This document shows positions 54,232 through 63,319 of a stretch of 64,000 nucleotides of DNA, piece after piece. The position numbers and the translations under genes were made by a program. The DNA is from Sagittula sp. P11 (GTDB lineage Bacteria > Pseudomonadota > Alphaproteobacteria > Rhodobacterales > Rhodobacteraceae), in NCBI RefSeq assembly GCF_002814095.1, contig NZ_CP021913.1, positions 1,674,001-1,738,000 on the forward strand. The letters run 5' to 3'. Position 1 is the stretch's first letter; each line of letters begins with the position of its first letter. Under the pieces are notes generated by a model. The model did no database searches and had not been told where the DNA came from. It was given only the letters and a program-made list of their open reading frames with translations.

Positions 54232-55154
54232 GGCCCGCGGTGAAGCGCGAAGTCGTCGCCTATCTTCAGGCTGAGCATGGCCTGTCGGAACGGCGGGCCT
54301 GCCACATCGTCGGCGCGGATCGCACGATGATCCGCTATCGATCTCAGCGCGCGCCGGACACGGTTCTGCGCGGCCGGTTGCGGGACCTGGCCAACGAGCG
54401 TCGGCGGTTCGGCTACCGGCGCCTGTTCGTGCTGCTGCGCCGCGAGGGCGAGCCCTCGGGGATCAATCGGATCTATCGGCTCTACCGCGAAGAAGGGCTG
54501 ACGGTGCGCAAGCGGAAGGCGCGGCGCAAGGCGGTCGGAACGCGGGCACCGATCCTGGTCGAGGCGCGACCGAACGCCCGTTGGTCATTGGATTTCGTCC
54601 ATGACCAGTTCGCCAACGGCCAGCGCTTCCGCGTGCTCAACGTGGTCGACGACGTCACCCGGGAATGCCTGGCGGCGATCCCGGACACCTCGATCTCAGG
54701 GCGCCGTGTCGCGCGTGAACTGACGGCCCTGATCGAGCGCCGCGGCAAGCCCGGCATGATTGTCAGCGATAATGGGACGGAGCTGACCAGTAACGCGATC
54801 CTGCGGTGGTGTTCCGAGCACCGGGTCGAATGGCACTACATCGCGCCGGGCAAGCCGATGCAGAACGGTTTCGTCGAAAGCTTCAACGGCCGGATGCGCG
54901 ACGAGCTGCTCAACGAGACCATGTTCCGCAATCTGGCCCATGCGCGGATCGTGATCGCAGCCTGGGCTACGGACTACAACACCGAGCGCCCCCATTCGGC
55001 CTTGGATTACCAGACCCCGGCTGCCTACGCGCGGACCCTGACCACCGCAATCGCCCGCCCCGCTGCGCGAGATGAAAGCTCCGCGCGCCGGGCGATTGCT
55101 CAACCTGCGCCAACCGGCGTAAACACTAACCGGGCTCCGGTCGTGGCTGGATGA
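54225..55154 (+). CDS. IS3-family transposase OrfB (DDE integrase)
   Basis: About 309 residues, expressed through -1 frameshifting from orfA. It has an HTH_21-type region ([24 protein letters not shown]) and an rve catalytic core: first Asp in WSLDFVHDQ, second in [10 protein letters not shown], Glu in [14 protein letters not shown]. The coding region looks intact. Its stop overlaps an ATG for the following Tn7-type transposase frame (ATGA at 55151-55154). Confidence 0.94.
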   Translation: MVGPAVKREVVAYLQAEHGLSERRACHIVGADRTMIRYRSQRAPDTVLRGRLRDLANERRRFGYRRLFVLLRREGEPSGINRIYRLYREEGLTVRKRKARRKAVGTRAPILVEARPNARWSLDFVHDQFANGQRFRVLNVVDDVTRECLAAIPDTSISGRRVARELTALIERRGKPGMIVSDNGTELTSNAILRWCSEHRVEWHYIAPGKPMQNGFVESFNGRMRDELLNETMFRNLAHARIVIAAWATDYNTERPHSALDYQTPAAYARTLTTAIARPAARDESSARRAIAQPAPTGVNTNRAPVVAG

Positions 55155-57106
55155 AAGTTCAGTGGCAGGTCAGGGGCAATGAGGACTTCCGGATTTCGAT
55201 CGGCAGCTTGAACGACCCCGCGAACAGGAAGTTCTTGCGTCCGCTCGTCGAAGCCTTTTTTGGCGAGCGCGTGCATCTGGGTGCAGCCACCTTGAAGGGC
55301 GGCCGGCAGAAGAGCTGGTTTCTCTACAAAGGGCGGACGCTGAAGAAATACTACGGGATCTATCAGGGTCTCCAGGACGGTGATGATGTCATCGCTGGGC
55401 TGGCAACACTTGACCACCTCAAAGGCAACGAGACACCGCGTCTGCCCTTGCGTATGAAAGAACTCATGACAGAGGCGTGGGAGGAGATCGGCCTGGATCT
55501 CAAGGGACCGTCGGTGGCGAACGTGCATGGCTACCTTGCAGCGCTGATCAACAGGGAAAACCGGCAGCGGGCGCTCAACGACCTCCCCGCGCTCCCGGTC
55601 CCATCCCATCAATCCGTTCTTCGTCACCGCAAGGAGCTGCTCACGCCGACCGAATACATGGTCGCGACGAAGGGCGAGCGCCACGCGCGCAACAAGCGGG
55701 GCCGCGGCAGTTCTGACGTGCGGGCGCTCATGATCGGCGAATTCTGCGAGATGGACGAATGTCGGGCGTCCCTGATTACCTCGGCCAAGGCCAAAGGCTA
55801 TTGGCATACGCTGTCTGAAGAAATGAAGAAGGCTATGGAATGGGCGGATGACGAGATCCGCAGCCGCCTCAGCATCCTTGTCATGATCGATGTCGCAACA
55901 CGCATGCCGCTGGCCTGGGTTGTCAGCGACCAGCCAAAAGCGGAAGCCACGATGCAGCTGCTGCGGATGGCAACGCGCGACAAGACCCGCGAGAGGCGCA
56001 TCTACGGTTGCGAGGGCGAGGCCATGCCGGCCATGGGGCTCGGCATGGTGCGCAACGACAACGGTACCGGCCTGCGGAACGCCGAGGTCAAGTCCGCGCT
56101 CATGGGGATCGCATCGGCGAATACCGATGTGCGGACCCACGCCTCCGCCGACAAGCCGTATGTCGAGCGGATGTTCGGCACCACCGAATCCGTCTTGTTC
56201 AAACTGCTTCACGGCTACACGGGTCGCAAAGCAGGAGAGCTGCCCGGATATGACGCCAAGGCATCAGGCGTCCTTGACATCGATCTCCTCTATGAAATCC
56301 TGACCAAGTTTTTCATCGACGAGTACCCGTCCCTGAAACACATGGGCGTCGGTATGAGCGGGCGCCGCCCAGCAGAGGTCTATCAAGAACTGAATGAGAC
56401 CAGGGAGACATTTCGTCTTTTGGATGAAGATCTCCGTCGCGTCCACTTGGGCTGGCCATTCAAGTTGCAGCCCAGCGATGAGGGTGTGCGGGTGCTTGAA
56501 GGCCTCTTCTATGGGTCAGACAAATTCCAGACTGCCCGCGAACACCACAAGGGCAAGGTCACCGTTTACATCGACCCGGACGACCTGAGCTTCGCAACCG
56601 CAGTGTTTCCGCGTGATCCAAAGACATACAAGCTTGCACTACAGACGACCGTCTTCGCCGATCTGACCGCATCCGAATTCCTGGAGCTGATGACGCAGTA
56701 CCGGCGTGAAAACCCCGAGGTGACAACACTCTACGAAGACCGGATCGCAAAGGTTCGCCTCGAGAGGCATGATCAGCTCAAGAAAATCGGCGTCGAGCGG
56801 CGTTTGCCGAGGAGCTATGTCACTCAGGCCGAAACCTGCAAGAAGGCCAAGAGCCTGTTTGCCTCATCTCGGCTGGTCACCACGCACGTGCCGCTCGATA
56901 CGGTCGCCCCAGGTACCCTGGCCACCGCGATCTCGGGCCCGGGGATCCTGCCACTCGGCGGAGCAAGCCTCATCGATCACGCGCCTGCGGAGACGACCTC
57001 TACGCCAGCAATACCAGCCCGGACATCGAAGCCCAAGTCGACGAAACCGTCGTCCGAGCCCCCTGTCCGGCTCGGCCGCCCCGCCCAGAAGGGCGAGCTC
57101 TTGTAA
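55151..57106 (+). CDS. Tn7/Tn5053-type DDE transposase (TnsB/TniA-like), 5' end replaced by IS
   Basis: A 651-residue frame. Residues 1-7 and the first base of codon 8 come from the IS right end, so the native N-terminus is lost or displaced. The rve core has Asp202 (EMDECR), Asp303 (VRNDNGTG) and Glu339 (YVERMFG), a D-D(35)E layout. [14 protein letters not shown] is the core strand. A Mu-transposase-type C-terminal beta domain ([20 protein letters not shown]) and a Lys/Ser/Pro-rich tail follow; such tails contact the AAA regulator. An ATPase partner gene is 41 bases downstream. Activity is doubtful if the N-terminal DNA-binding domain is missing. Confidence 0.82.
   Translation: MKVQWQVRGNEDFRISIGSLNDPANRKFLRPLVEAFFGERVHLGAATLKGGRQKSWFLYKGRTLKKYYGIYQGLQDGDDVIAGLATLDHLKGNETPRLPLRMKELMTEAWEEIGLDLKGPSVANVHGYLAALINRENRQRALNDLPALPVPSHQSVLRHRKELLTPTEYMVATKGERHARNKRGRGSSDVRALMIGEFCEMDECRASLITSAKAKGYWHTLSEEMKKAMEWADDEIRSRLSILVMIDVATRMPLAWVVSDQPKAEATMQLLRMATRDKTRERRIYGCEGEAMPAMGLGMVRNDNGTGLRNAEVKSALMGIASANTDVRTHASADKPYVERMFGTTESVLFKLLHGYTGRKAGELPGYDAKASGVLDIDLLYEILTKFFIDEYPSLKHMGVGMSGRRPAEVYQELNETRETFRLLDEDLRRVHLGWPFKLQPSDEGVRVLEGLFYGSDKFQTAREHHKGKVTVYIDPDDLSFATAVFPRDPKTYKLALQTTVFADLTASEFLELMTQYRRENPEVTTLYEDRIAKVRLERHDQLKKIGVERRLPRSYVTQAETCKKAKSLFASSRLVTTHVPLDTVAPGTLATAISGPGILPLGGASLIDHAPAETTSTPAIPARTSKPKSTKPSSEPPVRLGRPAQKGELL
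55162..55172 (-). repeat. Right terminal inverted repeat of the IS element
   Basis: GTGGCAGGTCA, exact complement of the left end 53902-53912. It lies within codons 4-8 of the downstream transposase frame, showing that the IS abuts that gene. Confidence 0.75.
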
Positions 57107-57147
57107 CTACCGCCATCTCAACGACGTCCAGCAATCCAAGGATACCC

Positions 57148-58122
57148 ATGAGTTTCATCGACCAGAACCGCGTCAACGCATCGGTTGCCCTGCAGCGCGG
57201 CCATTATACTTTCCCGCGCGCGGCAAAGCTCCGCGAAGCTTTCGAAAACTGCCTGCACGACTACTACGTCAAGGCCTCAATCGGCGGGCGTTTCGAAGTG
57301 CGCGGCATGCTGGTCACCGGAGAATCCCGGGTCGGCAAGACTTCCGAGACAGTCAGGCTCATAGAGGAATTCAACGCCAGCATGACGGAAATGCCCAACG
57401 GGAAGGTTGGCAGGATTATCTACTGCAAACTGGATGGGTCGATCAGCTGGAAGGATCTGGGTCACAAGACTCTTGAGGCACTCGGTTACCCCGCGAACCC
57501 CCGGCGCACCCAGGGGGAACTCTGGAACATGGTTCGCCACCAGTGCCGCGAACAGGGCGTCATCGGCCTCTACTACGACGAATGCCAGCACGCCTTCACC
57601 TCCGGCAAAACGTCCAACGAGAAGCTCCTCGACCGTTTCAAAGCACTGATGAAGGAGCCGTATTGGCAGTTGATGCTCATATTGTCAGGCGTCCCGGTCT
57701 TGGCCAAGCATGTGAACTCTGAAGAGCAGATCGCCCATCTCCTCTCCCACATCCATTTCGATGAGATTCACCTGGGCAGGTTCGCTGATCCGACAAGGGA
57801 TCCGGACATGATCGAACTGAACAAGCTCGTCTACACCTATGCCGAACGCGCCGATATCGATGTTGAAGAGCTTGTTGACGTCGATTTTTTGCAGCGCCTC
57901 GATTTTGCCTGCGGCTCCAGGTGGGGCCTCGTCATCGAGTTGCTGATCCGCGCCCTCGGCTTGTGCAGACTTCATGGCCAGAAAAGCGCCACGGTCAAAA
58001 TGTTCTCCGAGGCCTACGCCCAGAACTCCCGCCTGCCTCAGGGCCTGTGCCCCTTCACCGCACCCGACTATCGCGACATGATCGACAGCGACAAACTCAC
58101 GGAGATGGTGCTGGACGAATAG
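57148..58122 (+). CDS. AAA ATPase transposition protein (TnsC/TniB-like)
   Basis: A 324-residue AAA ATPase. Walker A is VTGESRVGKTS; Walker B is LYYDECQHAF, with a sensor-like ILSGVPVLAKH segment. These proteins polymerise on target DNA and recruit the DDE transposase. ATG 57148 follows the transposase gene by 41 bases, in the usual order. No TniQ/TnsD target selector, resolvase or cargo gene follows. Confidence 0.85.
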   Translation: MSFIDQNRVNASVALQRGHYTFPRAAKLREAFENCLHDYYVKASIGGRFEVRGMLVTGESRVGKTSETVRLIEEFNASMTEMPNGKVGRIIYCKLDGSISWKDLGHKTLEALGYPANPRRTQGELWNMVRHQCREQGVIGLYYDECQHAFTSGKTSNEKLLDRFKALMKEPYWQLMLILSGVPVLAKHVNSEEQIAHLLSHIHFDEIHLGRFADPTRDPDMIELNKLVYTYAERADIDVEELVDVDFLQRLDFACGSRWGLVIELLIRALGLCRLHGQKSATVKMFSEAYAQNSRLPQGLCPFTAPDYRDMIDSDKLTEMVLDE

Positions 58123-58152
58123 CGGCAGGCCAATACGGGTTTGGACGTTTCA

Positions 58153-58178
58153 GGGCTCGCATTGCGGGCCCTTTTTTT
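58153..58178 (+). terminator. Intrinsic terminator after the TnsC-like gene
   Basis: GGGCTCGC (58153-58160) pairs with GCGGGCCC (58164-58171, one G-T pair) with loop ATT, followed by seven Ts. Confidence 0.92.
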
Positions 58179-58189
58179 GGCCGCCGCCC

Positions 58190-58318
58190 TGCATACTTAT
58201 GTGTCAACTGTGCATGCTTATGCCTTGCGGTGAAGAGCGCCCTACGGCAAGCATCTGAAATACATAAGATATTCATGTACGGCACAGCCGCCGAATCAAC
58301 TGGGTGTGCAAACTTATG
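58190..58318 (+). repeat. Three 12-bp direct repeats, candidate transposon-end binding sites
   Basis: TGCATACTTATG (58190-58201), TGCATGCTTATG (58211-58222) and TGCAAACTTATG (58307-58318), consensus TGCAWRCTTATG, all in one orientation. Five bases after the last copy the sequence reads GTACA, ending at 58323, which would be a 5'-TGTAC transposon tip read inward. Repeated transposase sites near a TGT/ACA end are typical for Tn7-like elements. The 317 bases between the ATPase gene and comM hold only the terminator and this array. Confidence 0.65.
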
Positions 58319-58439
58319 GTACATTGGCACGCGGCAAAGCCCCCTCACATTCCCGCCCGACACAGGAACAACGACGCCGTTAACCCGGCGCTAACCGATC
58401 TTGCGGCAATCTGCGTGTCGGGCACAGCGCGAGGGAGTC

Positions 58440-59954
58440 ATGGTTGCCGTTGCATACACGGTCGCCTTCGAAGGCGTCGAGGCGCGGCCCGTCCAGGTTC
58501 AGTGCGCCGTCACCCCGGGCGTGCCCGCCTTCTCCATCGTCGGCCTGCCCGACAAGGCGGTCTCCGAAGCGCGGGACCGCGTGCGCACCGCGCTGACATC
58601 GCTCTCCATCGCGCTCCCGTCGAAACGGATCACCATCAACCTGTCGCCCGCCGACATGCCGAAGGAGGGGTCGCACTTCGACCTGCCCATCGCGCTGGGT
58701 CTGCTGGCCGCGCTGGACATCGTGCCGAAGGACGCCGTGGCGCAGACCGTCGCCCTTGGCGAGCTGTCGCTGGACGGCGGTCTGGTCCCCGTTCTTGGCG
58801 CCCTGCCCGCCGCCATGGCCGCCGCCGAGGAGGACCGCATCCTGCTGTGTCCCCGCGCCTCCGGTGCGGAGGCCGCCTGGGTGGAGGCCTGCAATGTCCT
58901 CGGCGCCTCCAACCTCCTCGAGATCATCCGGCACTTCTCCGGGCAGGAGATCCTCGAACCGGCCAAACCCGGCGAGGTCCGCACCGACCCGTCCGCGCGC
59001 GACCTGCGCGACGTGAAGGGGCAGGAACGGGCAAAGCGCGCGCTGGAAATCGCCGCCGCCGGGCGCCACCACCTGATGATGATCGGGCCACCTGGGTCCG
59101 GCAAGTCGATGCTGGCCGCCCGCCTGCCGTCCCTGCTGCCGCCGCTGACCGCGGTTGAGGCGCTGGAAACGTCGATGATCCACTCCATCGCCGGGCTCCT
59201 GACCGATGGCGGCATCTACCGCACCCGCCCCTTCCGCGAGCCGCATCACACCGCCTCCATGGCGGCGCTGATCGGCGGCGGGCGCGGGGCGAAGCCGGGC
59301 GAAATCAGTCTCGCCCACAACGGCGTGCTGTTCATGGACGAGTTTCCGGAGTTCCCGCGCGCCGTTCTGGAAACCCTGCGCCAGCCGGTCGAGACCGGAG
59401 AGGTCATGGTCGCGCGAGCCAATGCCCACATCCGCTATCCCTGCCGGTTCCTGTTGGTGGCGGCGGCCAATCCCTGCCGCTGCGGCCACCTGGCAGATGC
59501 GGGCCGCGCCTGTTCCAAGGCGCCGAACTGCGGGGAGGATTACCTCGGGCGGATCTCCGGCCCGATGATGGACCGCTTCGACCTGCGCATCGACGTGCCT
59601 GCCGTCGCCTATTCCGACCTCGACCTCCCGCCCTCCGGCGACACCTCCGCCGAGGTGGCGGCCCGCGTGGCGCAGGCCCGCGCGGTGCAGGAGACGCGCT
59701 TCGCGGCCTATCCCGAGCTGCGTACCAACGCCGACGCGGAAGGCAACCTGCTGGAGGGGATCGCGACGCTCGACACCGGCAGCCGGGAGCTGATGACACG
59801 CGCCGCCGACCGCTTCGGCCTGTCCGCGCGCGGCTACCACAGGGTCCTGCGCGTCGCGCGTACCATCGCCGATCTGGACGGCGCGGCGGACGTACTGCGC
59901 CCCCACGTGGCAGAAGCGCTCAGCTACCGGATGCCATCGTCGAACGACGCCTGA
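58440..59954 (+). CDS. comM: YifB/ComM family Mg chelatase-like AAA ATPase
   Basis: A 504-residue ComM, a hexameric helicase promoting branch migration during natural transformation. The N-terminal domain has GVPAFSIVGLPDKAVSEARDRV and the Lon-like block NLSPADMPKEGSHFDLPIALG. The AAA core follows with Walker A GPPGSGKS, Walker B VLFMDEFPEF, and a Cys-containing NPCRCGHLAD insert. Start ATG 58440 has GAGGGAG close upstream. comM is a known island insertion hotspot in other bacteria; here the gene is intact with the mobile remnant upstream. The 3' end overlaps the convergent hydrolase gene by 31 bases. Confidence 0.96.
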   Translation: MVAVAYTVAFEGVEARPVQVQCAVTPGVPAFSIVGLPDKAVSEARDRVRTALTSLSIALPSKRITINLSPADMPKEGSHFDLPIALGLLAALDIVPKDAVAQTVALGELSLDGGLVPVLGALPAAMAAAEEDRILLCPRASGAEAAWVEACNVLGASNLLEIIRHFSGQEILEPAKPGEVRTDPSARDLRDVKGQERAKRALEIAAAGRHHLMMIGPPGSGKSMLAARLPSLLPPLTAVEALETSMIHSIAGLLTDGGIYRTRPFREPHHTASMAALIGGGRGAKPGEISLAHNGVLFMDEFPEFPRAVLETLRQPVETGEVMVARANAHIRYPCRFLLVAAANPCRCGHLADAGRACSKAPNCGEDYLGRISGPMMDRFDLRIDVPAVAYSDLDLPPSGDTSAEVAARVAQARAVQETRFAAYPELRTNADAEGNLLEGIATLDTGSRELMTRAADRFGLSARGYHRVLRVARTIADLDGAADVLRPHVAEALSYRMPSSNDA

Positions 59955-60820
59955 ACGAAGCGCGCCGCGCGGGCCAACGTGTCCCGCGCTTCGGGAATCC
60001 AGCCCTGAAACAGCGGCCATGCATGGGGGGCGGTGGGGTGTATCTCATGCGAGACATCGGCGCCGCCTTCCTCCAGCCGTTTCGCCATTCCGCCGATCTC
60101 GCTGAACAGGATTTCGGCACGGGAGGACGTGAGCATCACGGGCGGGCACCCCGGGAATTCCGCGTAGAGCGGCGAGGCCCTCGGGTCGCGCGGATCGGCC
60201 CCGGCAAGGAACATGCCGGTCAGTTCGGCAACCCTGTCGGCCGGCAACAACGGATCGCGCGCGGCGTTGGAGCGGAGAGACGCACCGGTCATGGCAAGGT
60301 CCACCCACGGGGAAAAGACTACCACGCCCGCCGGGGCTTCCCGCCGCAGGCAGAGGGCCGACAGCAAGGCCAGCGCGATCCCGCCCCCCGCCGAGTCGCC
60401 CCCCAGCACGACATCGCCCGGACGGTACCCCAGCGCCATCAGACGATCCCAGGCGGCCAGTGCCGCGTCGAAGGGCGCGGGGAAAGGTTCCTCCTGCAAC
60501 AGCGGATACTTCGGCGCCACGACCTCCACCGCCACCATGCCGGACAGGACGCCCAGCATCGCACGGTGGGTATGCGGGCTGCCAGACACGTAGCCGCCAC
60601 CGTGGAAATAGAGGATGACTCGGCGCGGCGCACATTTGCCGCAGGATATCCAGAACAGGCCGCCAGGACGTTCCTGGAACCGCAGGAACGGCGGATGGAC
60701 GGCAAAGCGCGCGCCGCGATCCACGCTGCGCGCCGCGTCTTCCGGCGCGCGCGTGCGCCCGATCCGGGGTTTGACCAACAGCCGCAACTGCGCGTTCAGC
60801 AGCCGCAGCTGCCAGCTCAT
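59924..60820 (-). CDS. Alpha/beta hydrolase, HSL family
   Basis: A 298-residue esterase of the hormone-sensitive-lipase family. The oxyanion motif is [11 protein letters not shown] and the nucleophile is in [11 protein letters not shown]. The His is probably in [10 protein letters not shown]. Substrate unknown, likely short-chain esters. Its start overlaps the gshB stop by four bases, so it may be co-transcribed with gshB; its end overlaps convergent comM. Confidence 0.92.
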   Translation of the reverse strand: MSWQLRLLNAQLRLLVKPRIGRTRAPEDAARSVDRGARFAVHPPFLRFQERPGGLFWISCGKCAPRRVILYFHGGGYVSGSPHTHRAMLGVLSGMVAVEVVAPKYPLLQEEPFPAPFDAALAAWDRLMALGYRPGDVVLGGDSAGGGIALALLSALCLRREAPAGVVVFSPWVDLAMTGASLRSNAARDPLLPADRVAELTGMFLAGADPRDPRASPLYAEFPGCPPVMLTSSRAEILFSEIGGMAKRLEEGGADVSHEIHPTAPHAWPLFQGWIPEARDTLARAARFVQASFDDGIR

Positions 60821-61752
60821 GAGATGCGAGCCTCGATCGCCTGCCAGATCCGCTCCGCCACGTTGATGCCGTCGAAGCGCTCAAGCTCCTGGATGCCGGT
60901 GGGCGAGGTCACGTTGATCTCGGTCAGCCAGTCGCCGATCACGTCGATGCCCACGAAGATCTGGCCGTTTTCCCGCAGCGTCGGTCCGATGGCCGCGCAG
61001 ATCTCGCGGTCACGGTCGGTCAGCTCGACCTTCTCAGGACGCCCGCCGACGTGCATGTTGGACCGCACTTCGCCCTCTGCAGGGACACGGTTGATCGCAC
61101 CGACCGGCTCGCCGTCGACGAGGATGACCCGCTTGTCGCCCTTCGTCACCGCCGGCAGGTATTTCTGCACGATCAGCGGCTCGCGCGAGAAGCCGGTGAA
61201 CAGTTCGTGCAGCGAGCTGAGGTTGCGGTCGTCGGCCGTCAGGCGGAACACGCCCGCGCCGCCGTTGCCGTAGAGCGGCTTGAGGATGATGTCGCCGTGC
61301 TTGGCGCGGAAGCGTCTGATCGCCAGCAGGTCGCGGGCGATCATGGTCGGCGGCGTCAGGTCGCGGAACTTCAGCACCAGCAGCTTCTCGGGGAAGTTGC
61401 GCACCCAGAAGGGATCATTGACGACAAGCGTGTCACCCTTCAGCCAGTCCAGCAGGTGGGTGGTGGTGATGTAGTGCATGTCGAACGGCGGATCCTGACG
61501 CAGCCAGACCACGTCCATGTCCGCCAGATCGACGGTCACCCGTTCACCGAGGATGGCGGGCGTGCCCTCGACACGCTGGACCGTCATCCAGTGGCCGGTC
61601 GCGGTGATCCGGCCCTCGTCGAAGGCCAGTTGATCCGGCCCGTAATAGAACAGCTCGTGTCCGCGCGCCTGAGCTTCCTCGGCGATGCGGAATGTACTGT
61701 CGGCGTTGATGTTCACCCCGAGGATCGGGTCCATCTGGAAGGCGATTTTCAT
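60817..61752 (-). CDS. gshB: Glutathione synthetase
   Basis: A 311-residue ATP-grasp GshB joining gamma-glutamylcysteine and glycine. Signatures: [31 protein letters not shown] at the N-terminus, [30 protein letters not shown] and [26 protein letters not shown] 61752 gives the normal length; the frame is open for 18 more codons without support. Confidence 0.97.
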   Translation of the reverse strand: MKIAFQMDPILGVNINADSTFRIAEEAQARGHELFYYGPDQLAFDEGRITATGHWMTVQRVEGTPAILGERVTVDLADMDVVWLRQDPPFDMHYITTTHLLDWLKGDTLVVNDPFWVRNFPEKLLVLKFRDLTPPTMIARDLLAIRRFRAKHGDIILKPLYGNGGAGVFRLTADDRNLSSLHELFTGFSREPLIVQKYLPAVTKGDKRVILVDGEPVGAINRVPAEGEVRSNMHVGGRPEKVELTDRDREICAAIGPTLRENGQIFVGIDVIGDWLTEINVTSPTGIQELERFDGINVAERIWQAIEARIS

Positions 61753-61828
61753 GGCTATACCCTGGCAGTTCGCCCCATAGATGACCCATGGACCCGCCAG
61801 AGGCAATGCACCGACGATGTGCGCAGGG

Positions 61829-62305
61829 CTAGCAGTGGCCGATTGCGTTCTCGATCACCCGGATTTGCCCGTACCCGTCGACCATCGCGAGGTCGAAACG
61901 CACATCGGTCAGCGACCCGCGCGGCTGCGTTCCAAGAAATTCTTCCGCCGCGCTGATGATCCGGTTCATCTGCTGGCGCGAGAGCCGTTCGGCGGCGCGC
62001 TGGAAGGACCGGCTCTTCTTGACCTCCACGAAGATCAGGCCGTCGCCGTCCCGCACGATGAGGTCGATTTCGCCGCCCTGTCCGCGCCACCGCCGACGGG
62101 CCAGAGGAAATCCGCGCCGCTCGTAATCCTGGGCAACGCGCAGTTCCGCGGATGCACCCGCCTCGTACCCGGTGCGCCCTGCGTCCCGCTTGGCGCGTCG
62201 CACCGTATCCTGTTTTGGCACCTGAACCACCCGGTCAGGCGCAGGGGCGGACCAGTCCCAGAGCGACATCTGCCTCGTATCCACAGTCCCCGACCGATGA
62301 ACCAT
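61829..62305 (-). CDS. yraN: YraN/UPF0102 family protein
   Basis: A 158-residue protein with the UPF0102 nuclease-like fold. [21 protein letters not shown] is followed by [32 protein letters not shown], the PD-(D/E)XK-like E-x-D...E-V-K core. Function unknown. I chose ATG 62305 because AAGGAAG lies seven to eight bases upstream; an ATG at 62353 overlapping rsmI has no ribosome site. Adjacent to rsmI and lpoA-like, as in many proteobacteria. Confidence 0.9.
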   Translation of the reverse strand: MVHRSGTVDTRQMSLWDWSAPAPDRVVQVPKQDTVRRAKRDAGRTGYEAGASAELRVAQDYERRGFPLARRRWRGQGGEIDLIVRDGDGLIFVEVKKSRSFQRAAERLSRQQMNRIISAAEEFLGTQPRGSLTDVRFDLAMVDGYGQIRVIENAIGHC

Positions 62306-62342
62306 CGTGTTCTTCCTTCGCCAACACGCAGGAACCGCAGCG

Positions 62343-63233
62343 TCAGCCGCCATCCACGTCTGTGTGTTCCTTCGCCAACCGCATCGCCATCTGATAAACC
62401 GGCCGCCGCTTCACGCCGAACCGGGTAGAGACATAATCGGCTGCGTCCCGCACGGTCATCGTCTCAAGCGCCGCGTTCACTTCCTGTTCTATGTCGATTT
62501 CCCTAATGTTTCCTGAATCCCCTTTGCCGATCACCACCACGATTTCGCCGCGTGCAGCGGATTGGGCGTAGTGGGTTGCCAGTTCTGACAGGGGTCCCCG
62601 GCGGATTTCCTCGAACTTTTTCGTCAATTCCCGGCAGACGGCCGCCGGACGGTCTCCGAGCCGGTCGGCGGCGTCAGCCAGCATCGCGGCCACCCGCTTT
62701 GGCGATTCGTAGAACACCAGTGTTGCCGCGATGCCCGTCAGCTCGTCCAGCGCCTTGCGGCGCGCCGCACCGGCGTTCGGCAGGAAGCCGAGGAACATGA
62801 ACCGGTCGGTCGGCAGGCCAGCCAGCGTCAGCGCGGCGATGGCGGCGGAAACCCCGGGCGCGGTCGTGACCGCCAGCCCCGCCTCCGTCGCCTCCCGCGC
62901 AAGGTCGAATCCCGGGTCGGAAACCATCGGTGTCCCGGCCTCGGATGCATAAGCAACGGCCTTGCCAGCCACGATCTCGTCCAGCACCCGATGACGGGTC
63001 CTGTCGCCACTGTGATCGTGATAGGCAAGAAGCTGCCGTTCTCGCAGCGGGATTCCGTGCAGGTCCATCAGGTGCCGAAGCGAGCGCGTGTCCTCTGCCA
63101 CGAGCACGTCTGCATCGCGCAGGACATCAAGTGCCCTAAGGGTAATGTCGCGCGCGTTCCCGATGGGCACGGCCACGAGGTACAGGCCCGCGGCCAATTT
63201 GCCGCCGATCCCGGTCTTATCCGGATAAGTCAC
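62343..63233 (-). CDS. rsmI: 16S rRNA (cytidine(1402)-2'-O)-methyltransferase
   Basis: A 296-residue SAM-dependent tetrapyrrole-methylase-fold enzyme methylating the ribose of C1402 in 16S rRNA. Signatures: LYLVAVPIGNARDITLRALDVLRDADVLVAEDTR, AYHDHSGD, SEAGTPMVSDPG, GLPTDRFMFLGFLP and VFYESPKRVAAML. Start codon is GTG at 63233. Divergent from the LpoA-like gene, with 86 bases between. Confidence 0.97.
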   Translation of the reverse strand: MTYPDKTGIGGKLAAGLYLVAVPIGNARDITLRALDVLRDADVLVAEDTRSLRHLMDLHGIPLRERQLLAYHDHSGDRTRHRVLDEIVAGKAVAYASEAGTPMVSDPGFDLAREATEAGLAVTTAPGVSAAIAALTLAGLPTDRFMFLGFLPNAGAARRKALDELTGIAATLVFYESPKRVAAMLADAADRLGDRPAAVCRELTKKFEEIRRGPLSELATHYAQSAARGEIVVVIGKGDSGNIREIDIEQEVNAALETMTVRDAADYVSTRFGVKRRPVYQMAMRLAKEHTDVDGG

Positions 63234-63319
63234 TGGCCCCGCCTTTCGTGCTCGCCTATGATCGTGTCAAACCCGTGCGGGTCACTCACCCCGCACCACG
63301 ACACGACGAGGGAGTCTCC

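Larger units (their letters stand above)
53902..55172 (+). mobile_element. IS3-family insertion sequence (IS407-like group)
   Basis: The 1271-base element is bounded by inverted ends whose outer 11 bases are identical (TGACCTGCCAC at 53902 and its complement ending at 55172); similarity continues weakly inward. It contains overlapping orfA and orfB in relative -1 phase. The four bases outside each end (AATT left, GGGG right) do not match, so no target-site duplication is seen. Group assignment is by orfA type and is tentative. Confidence 0.85.
55173..58323 (+). mobile_element. Remnant of a Tn7/Tn5053-type transposon
   Basis: It comprises the DDE transposase and AAA ATPase genes, a terminator, and the repeat array with a TGT/ACA-type right tip at about 58323. 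The left side is replaced by the IS, and no second copy of the 12-bp repeat was noticed to the left. Base composition is visibly less GC-rich than the flanking genes. The right boundary is inferred. Confidence 0.6.

Noticed and set aside
58261-58275. Inverted CATAAG near the transposon-end repeats as a fourth site
   Set aside because: Only six bases match the 12-base consensus in the inverted orientation.
58380-60020. 546-codon frame opposite comM
   Set aside because: Antisense shadow; comM has Walker motifs and family length.
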